From: an uncultured Peptococcaceae bacterium
GTDB lineage: Bacteria > Bacillota > Peptococcia > Peptococcales > Peptococcaceae
DNA length: 64,000 nucleotides
Assembly: GCA_937976375.1 (NCBI GenBank)
Contig: CALJRU010000061.1
Coordinates: 1 to 64,000, forward strand
Reading direction: 5' to 3'
Each line of letters begins with the position of its first letter. Within the stretch, counting starts at the first letter, position 1. This document shows, piece by piece, positions 60,831 to 64,000 of the stretch. The notes beneath the pieces are model-generated. The model was not told the origin of the DNA, searched no databases, and saw nothing but the letters and a program-made list of their open reading frames with translations. The position numbers and the translations under genes were made by a program.

Positions 60831-62025
60831 GTTCCACCTCCAGCCATTCTGCATGATCATCATGATAATAGATCACCGTCGGCACACCGCGTTCCTTTGC
60901 TTCAGCGATTGCCTCATCAAGAGAATCTGCCAGCGACCATTCCGCGCACATCTTGCGGGCGCTCATCCACTGAAACGCTGCTGGCATGTCTTTCATATCC
61001 GCATAAACCAGATCCAACGTCGAATAAAACAGCGGATTTTTCTTTAACAGCACAGCTGCCAGCTGATCCACACTGACCCCAAAGCCAATGGCTTCAGCGT
61101 CCATGCCGAAATCCGACAGCAGATGGTCATAACGGCCGCCGGAAAGCACTGCCTGCCCGGCACCGCCAAGATAGCCGCGGAAAATGAGACTGCTGTAATA
61201 ATCCGCTTGGTTGATCAGCCCGAGATCAATGATGATGTTCTTTTCCAGACCCATTGCCTCAAACTGGTCGTAAATCCATGCCAACTGATCAATGGCTTCC
61301 GTAATCGCCGGATCCAGACCGTCCATCAGCGCGCGAGCCTGCGACAATGTCTCACGGCCGCCAAACAAACGTGGCAGCATGCGCATAACCTCAGCAGCTT
61401 TTTTGTCTGCATGGCGTTCAAGAATATCGTTGAGGGCAGAGTAATTCTTTTCCTCCACCGCACCAAAGAGCGCATCGCGTTCCAACTCATCAATGTCCAG
61501 CATATCTACGAGCGTTTTGAAAATCCCCACATGGCCGATTTCCAGGCGATAATCTTCACCCATGTCAATGGTGTAGAACACATCACAGGCCATCTTCAGA
61601 ATATCCATGTCTGCTTTTGCACCACTGCCGCCGATGACTTCCACGCCCATCTGACGCAGTTCATGGCTGATCCCGTCCAGCGTACGGCTGGTGCGGTACA
61701 CCGTCTGGTCATAGCAAAGACGCAGCGGCATGGTCTTATTCTTATACTTGGTGGCCACCAATCTTGCCATTGGAATTGTGGAGTCCGGACGCATCACAAT
61801 CAATCGTCCGTTGCGGTCGCTCAATTTATACATGCTCTCTGCTGGAAAATATTTCCCGTTCGAACCAAATACATCAAAAAATTCAATCCCCGGCGTACGC
61901 ACTTCGCGGAAGCCACGGCAATAGAAAAAAGTACGCAGACTGCGCTCAATATGGCTCTGCGCCTCACTTGCTTCAAATAATACATCGCGTGTGCCTTCAG
62001 GGGTGAGTTTGGAATAGTTTTTCAT
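60823..62025 (-). CDS. hisZ: ATP phosphoribosyltransferase regulatory subunit HisZ
   Basis: A 400-residue catalytically dead HisRS-like protein. GTRDVLFEAS, RPDSTIPMARLVATKY and LSGGRYDHLLSDFG (motif 3-like) are visible, but the anticodon domain of HisRS is replaced by an unrelated C terminus. It forms the regulatory subunit of HisG. It is the first gene of the histidine operon, with AAAGGAG eight bases upstream. Confidence 0.93.
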   Translation of the reverse strand: MKNYSKLTPEGTRDVLFEASEAQSHIERSLRTFFYCRGFREVRTPGIEFFDVFGSNGKYFPAESMYKLSDRNGRLIVMRPDSTIPMARLVATKYKNKTMPLRLCYDQTVYRTSRTLDGISHELRQMGVEVIGGSGAKADMDILKMACDVFYTIDMGEDYRLEIGHVGIFKTLVDMLDIDELERDALFGAVEEKNYSALNDILERHADKKAAEVMRMLPRLFGGRETLSQARALMDGLDPAITEAIDQLAWIYDQFEAMGLEKNIIIDLGLINQADYYSSLIFRGYLGGAGQAVLSGGRYDHLLSDFGMDAEAIGFGVSVDQLAAVLLKKNPLFYSTLDLVYADMKDMPAAFQWMSARKMCAEWSLADSLDEAIAEAKERGVPTVIYYHDDHAEWLEVEHA

Positions 62026-62049
62026 ACTTCGCGCTCCTTTCGCTTTATC

Positions 62050-62078
62050 ACTTTACCACGGTGAATCGATGATGTCAA
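62050..62078 (-). promoter_or_regulatory. Promoter of the histidine operon
   Basis: On the minus strand TTGACA (62073-62078) and TAAAGT (62050-62055) are separated by 17 bp and lie 25 bases upstream of hisZ. There is no T-box or leader peptide in the short untranslated region. Confidence 0.8.
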
Positions 62079-62081
62079 CAC

Positions 62082-62714
62082 CTATTTCTTCAGACTTTCA
62101 TGATAGTCGCGCAGGGCGTGATTAACCGCATCTGCATCATAAAAATGGTAGCCCATCGACTCTACCCAGGCACGCACCGCTTCATTGTCAGGATGATCCG
62201 GCGTCGTCAAGGCTTCCATCAATTCATAATAACCGTCAAAACCGCCGCAAGCCTCAAACGGCGCATTGCCAAGGCCTTCGCGCAGCTCAGGCACAGCCGG
62301 CACATCCTCGAGAATATCCACCAGCTCAATGTCATACGTCCAATCATCGCTAAAATCGTAGATATAGCGGAACTGACGATGCTTCAACGATAATGGATCC
62401 AATGGCAGATCCTCCGCCCAGGCCACTTCCACCGACATGTCCACGTTGTAGCCTTCCTTTTCTTTATCAGCCAGATAATGCTTGCCTTCATCGCTCTTCA
62501 AAAAGCGATAGCGCTCGTAAAGGTCCACATCACTGGTGATGCGCAGCTTAGGATCGTCAAAAACAAACTCGTACCCTTCACGGCCAGAATAGCCGAAAAG
62601 GATTTGCAGCACCTGATGAAGCTTGGCAAAATCATACTCCATCGGCACACAAAAACGACGCCACACCGGCGCCTCAGCGCCACGCAGCGTGGCGGAAAAA
62701 TACAAAGACTTCAT
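62082..62714 (-). CDS. Plasmid pRiA4b ORF-3-like protein
   Basis: A 210-residue protein of the pRiA4b ORF-3-like family (PF07929). Diagnostic segments are APVWRRFCVPMEYDFAKLHQ at the N terminus, YIYDFSDDWTYDIELVDI and ACGGFDGYYELMEAL. The family is found in transposon and plasmid contexts and also as stand-alone chromosomal genes of unknown function. No transposase genes are near, so mobility is not supported. ATG follows AAGGAG by eight bases. Confidence 0.85.
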   Translation of the reverse strand: MKSLYFSATLRGAEAPVWRRFCVPMEYDFAKLHQVLQILFGYSGREGYEFVFDDPKLRITSDVDLYERYRFLKSDEGKHYLADKEKEGYNVDMSVEVAWAEDLPLDPLSLKHRQFRYIYDFSDDWTYDIELVDILEDVPAVPELREGLGNAPFEACGGFDGYYELMEALTTPDHPDNEAVRAWVESMGYHFYDADAVNHALRDYHESLKK

Positions 62715-62829
62715 GAATGCAGCTCCTTCTCAAATCGTTCTGTTGCCTATCAGTATAGCATATTTGCCAGCGCCCTTAAAGCGCCGCCCAAAGGTTCCCA
62801 CAAGCTTTTTCAGCCATCGTGCGCCGCAT

Positions 62830-62870
62830 AAAAAAGCAGACTGCACCGTCTGGCGACAGCGCAGTCTGCG
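62830..62870 (-). terminator. Terminator of the small lipoprotein gene
   Basis: GCAGACTGC(GC) / (GT)GCAGTCTGC forms a stem with a long loop and is followed by TTTTTT on the minus strand. It lies three bases after the lipoprotein stop. Confidence 0.85.
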
Positions 62871-62872
62871 AA

Positions 62873-63235
62873 TCATTCATCGTCTTTTTCAAATGTCATT
62901 GTGATGCCTTGCACAGGACCTTTGAGCGTGTCTTCATGCACCTTCGACAATTCCAGCGTCTCATCATCCACCACCAGCGTAATGCCCTTGTCATCTTCCA
63001 GCGGCGACCATTTGCCTTCGTGTTCCGTTTCACCGATTTTCAGCACCGCTTTGCCGCTGTCTTCGAGCGTCAGCGAAAAATGGCTGTCGATGTCCTCGAG
63101 ATTCACTTCGACGCCGCCCATAGCGCCTTTCACCGCTTGCCAGCTGCCAACAAACTCATTGTTCGGATACTGCGCCGCACAGCCGCTCAACAGCAGCGAT
63201 GCCAAAAGCGCCAGCGCCATCACACACCTTCGCAT
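62873..63235 (-). CDS. Small predicted lipoprotein
   Basis: A 120-residue protein. The signal peptide ends LLASLLLSGCAAQ, a clean lipobox with Cys19. The rest is a small beta-rich domain (FVGSWQAVKGAMGGVEVNLE, LVVDDETLELSKVHED), similar in outline to the lipocalin-like repeats of secreted Bacillota proteins; no specific family recognised. ATG 63235 follows AAAGGAG by seven bases. It has its own terminator. Confidence 0.8.
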   Translation of the reverse strand: MRRCVMALALLASLLLSGCAAQYPNNEFVGSWQAVKGAMGGVEVNLEDIDSHFSLTLEDSGKAVLKIGETEHEGKWSPLEDDKGITLVVDDETLELSKVHEDTLKGPVQGITMTFEKDDE

Positions 63236-63453
63236 TGTCCCACTCCTTTGCACATTTGTTACAGCATACACCAAAACGCCGCCAAAGAAAACCTCTTCCT
63301 CAGGAAAATTCCCACGCACACCAAACAAAAACGGGCCGCGCGAGCTCTATGTTTTGGAAAGCCCCTTCGTTAATACGAGCAGCAAAAGCGCCCGATCACA
63401 GCATATTTCCGTGCCAGTTATTTAATGATGGTTTTTCCATTTTGCTTCTACCA

Positions 63454-63831
63454 TCATAAGGCCTCCAACTTCGCAAGCAGGTAGGTCAGAGAACTATCGT
63501 AGAAAACAAAATTATCTATCAGGCCTGCCTTTTGAGCATCCACAGACTTTCTGCGAACAATGGGCTGGTCCGGCCTGACCAAGAGCAGAATCTTAACAGC
63601 ACGATTGTTTTCCCTCAACGATTGACAGATGTCAGCGGCGTACTCCATATCCATCTGATCCGCGACATCCACGATGACCATATCAGCATGAAAAATATCC
63701 GCACCGACAACAGCCTGCGAGTAATTGAGCTGGGCCGCCCACTTAAAACCAATCTCCGGCTTGGCCAGAATGGCTGCCGATAATCCCTGACCGAGTATTT
63801 TATTGGTTGAAATAAATAGAATTGTTTTCAT
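63454..63831 (-). CDS. Stand-alone degenerate receiver-like protein
   Basis: A 125-residue CheY-like fold. The strand pattern (KTILFIST, DMVIVDVAD, VKILLLVRP, LIDNFVFYD) is complete, but the acidic pair after strand 1 is replaced by STNK and the conserved Lys by Arg in VRPDQ. The putative phospho-acceptor Asp in VIVDVAD remains. Atypical receivers of this kind also occur at the N terminus of CpaE/TadZ. GAGGAGG is six bases upstream of the ATG. Confidence 0.65.
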   Translation of the reverse strand: MKTILFISTNKILGQGLSAAILAKPEIGFKWAAQLNYSQAVVGADIFHADMVIVDVADQMDMEYAADICQSLRENNRAVKILLLVRPDQPIVRRKSVDAQKAGLIDNFVFYDSSLTYLLAKLEAL

Positions 63832-64000
63832 GATCTTCCTCCTCTCGCCGAAATCAGTTAGAAATCGTCAAGCTTGGACACCTTACTGCCAAAACCACAG
63901 CAGACATGCTCCAGCTTTCCAGAAGCGCTCGCATCACAGAGCGTAAACACATGACTCCCGCCCCTTTTGGAGCGGGAGTCATGTCAATGAGACCATCCAC
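63832..64000 (-). other. Unresolved edge region with a 13-bp hairpin and short reading frames
   Basis: The edge contains the perfect stem ACATGACTCCCGC / GCGGGAGTCATGT (63949-63984). On the minus strand two short overlapping frames run off or start here: one open to the window edge and ending at 63855, and another ending ...SKLDDF at 63858. Neither can be assigned without the sequence beyond 64000, and no T-run shows the hairpin to be a terminator. Confidence 0.35.

Noticed and set aside
62082..62714. pRiA4b ORF-3-like gene as part of a plasmid or transposon
   Set aside because: The neighbours are a conserved his operon and ordinary genes; no repeats, integrase or transposase are seen.

Overview
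The window is a gene-dense stretch of about 55% G+C chromosome from a Gram-positive, probably anaerobic member of the Bacillota (Clostridia-like). The evidence is strong AAAGGAGG ribosome sites, a T-box leader on thrS, LTA-synthase-type enzymes, SLH-domain surface anchoring, VanR/VanS-type signalling, an anaerobic sulfite reductase operon, and a short-form HisG with HisZ. I cannot fix a family or genus. No rRNA, tRNA, CRISPR array, IS element or phage gene was found.

Layout. 0-5 kb: two tandem LTA-synthase-like sulfatases (minus). 5-8 kb: plus-strand operon of a small unknown protein, an RNase Z-like hydrolase, a DEAD-box-type helicase and a Nudix hydrolase. 8-13 kb: an FMN-reductase-like protein, then a LanFEG-type ABC transporter divergent from an OmpR/histidine-kinase pair, the arrangement of antimicrobial-peptide immunity modules. 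13-15 kb: a DASS anion transporter. 15-20 kb: a BceAB/FtsX-like ABC transporter divergent from a LytTR regulator and an AgrC/VirS-like kinase. 20-23 kb: comEA-comEC. 23-27.5 kb: an SSS symporter, lutB and lutC (no lutA here) and a universal stress protein.

27.6-31 kb: VanR- and VanS-like genes, then VanZ- and VanY-like genes, with two perfect tandem VanR-type boxes (29407-29429) at the vanS/vanZ junction and no vanHAX genes. 31-34.5 kb: a Crp/Fnr regulator and asrABC. 34.8-42.2 kb (minus): a MalT/LuxR-type regulator, a 941-residue secreted protein with an aerolysin/ETX-like segment and C-terminal SLH repeats, and an alkylsulfatase-like lipoprotein. This three-gene neighbourhood is the least familiar part of the window.

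42.4-53 kb: a C39-like protein overlapping a transaldolase gene; a Thr T-box followed by thrS and a D-Ala-D-Ala carboxypeptidase with a long basic disordered tail; a low-G+C islet (zinc-ribbon membrane protein and XRE regulator sharing a 10-bp inverted repeat); a ClC-type channel; an aminotransferase; trpS-tmk. 53-62 kb: the histidine operon hisZGDCBHAFIE, tightly packed and running on into a DUF2232 membrane protein and rplI. 62-64 kb: a pRiA4b ORF-3-like protein, a small lipoprotein and a degenerate receiver-domain protein.

Three separate envelope-stress or antimicrobial-sensing modules (LanFEG + OmpR/HK, BceAB-like + LytTR/HK, VanRS-Z-Y) lie within 23 kb, together with the LTA-synthase-like enzymes and wall carboxypeptidases. 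This suggests a chromosome segment rich in cell-envelope maintenance and defence.
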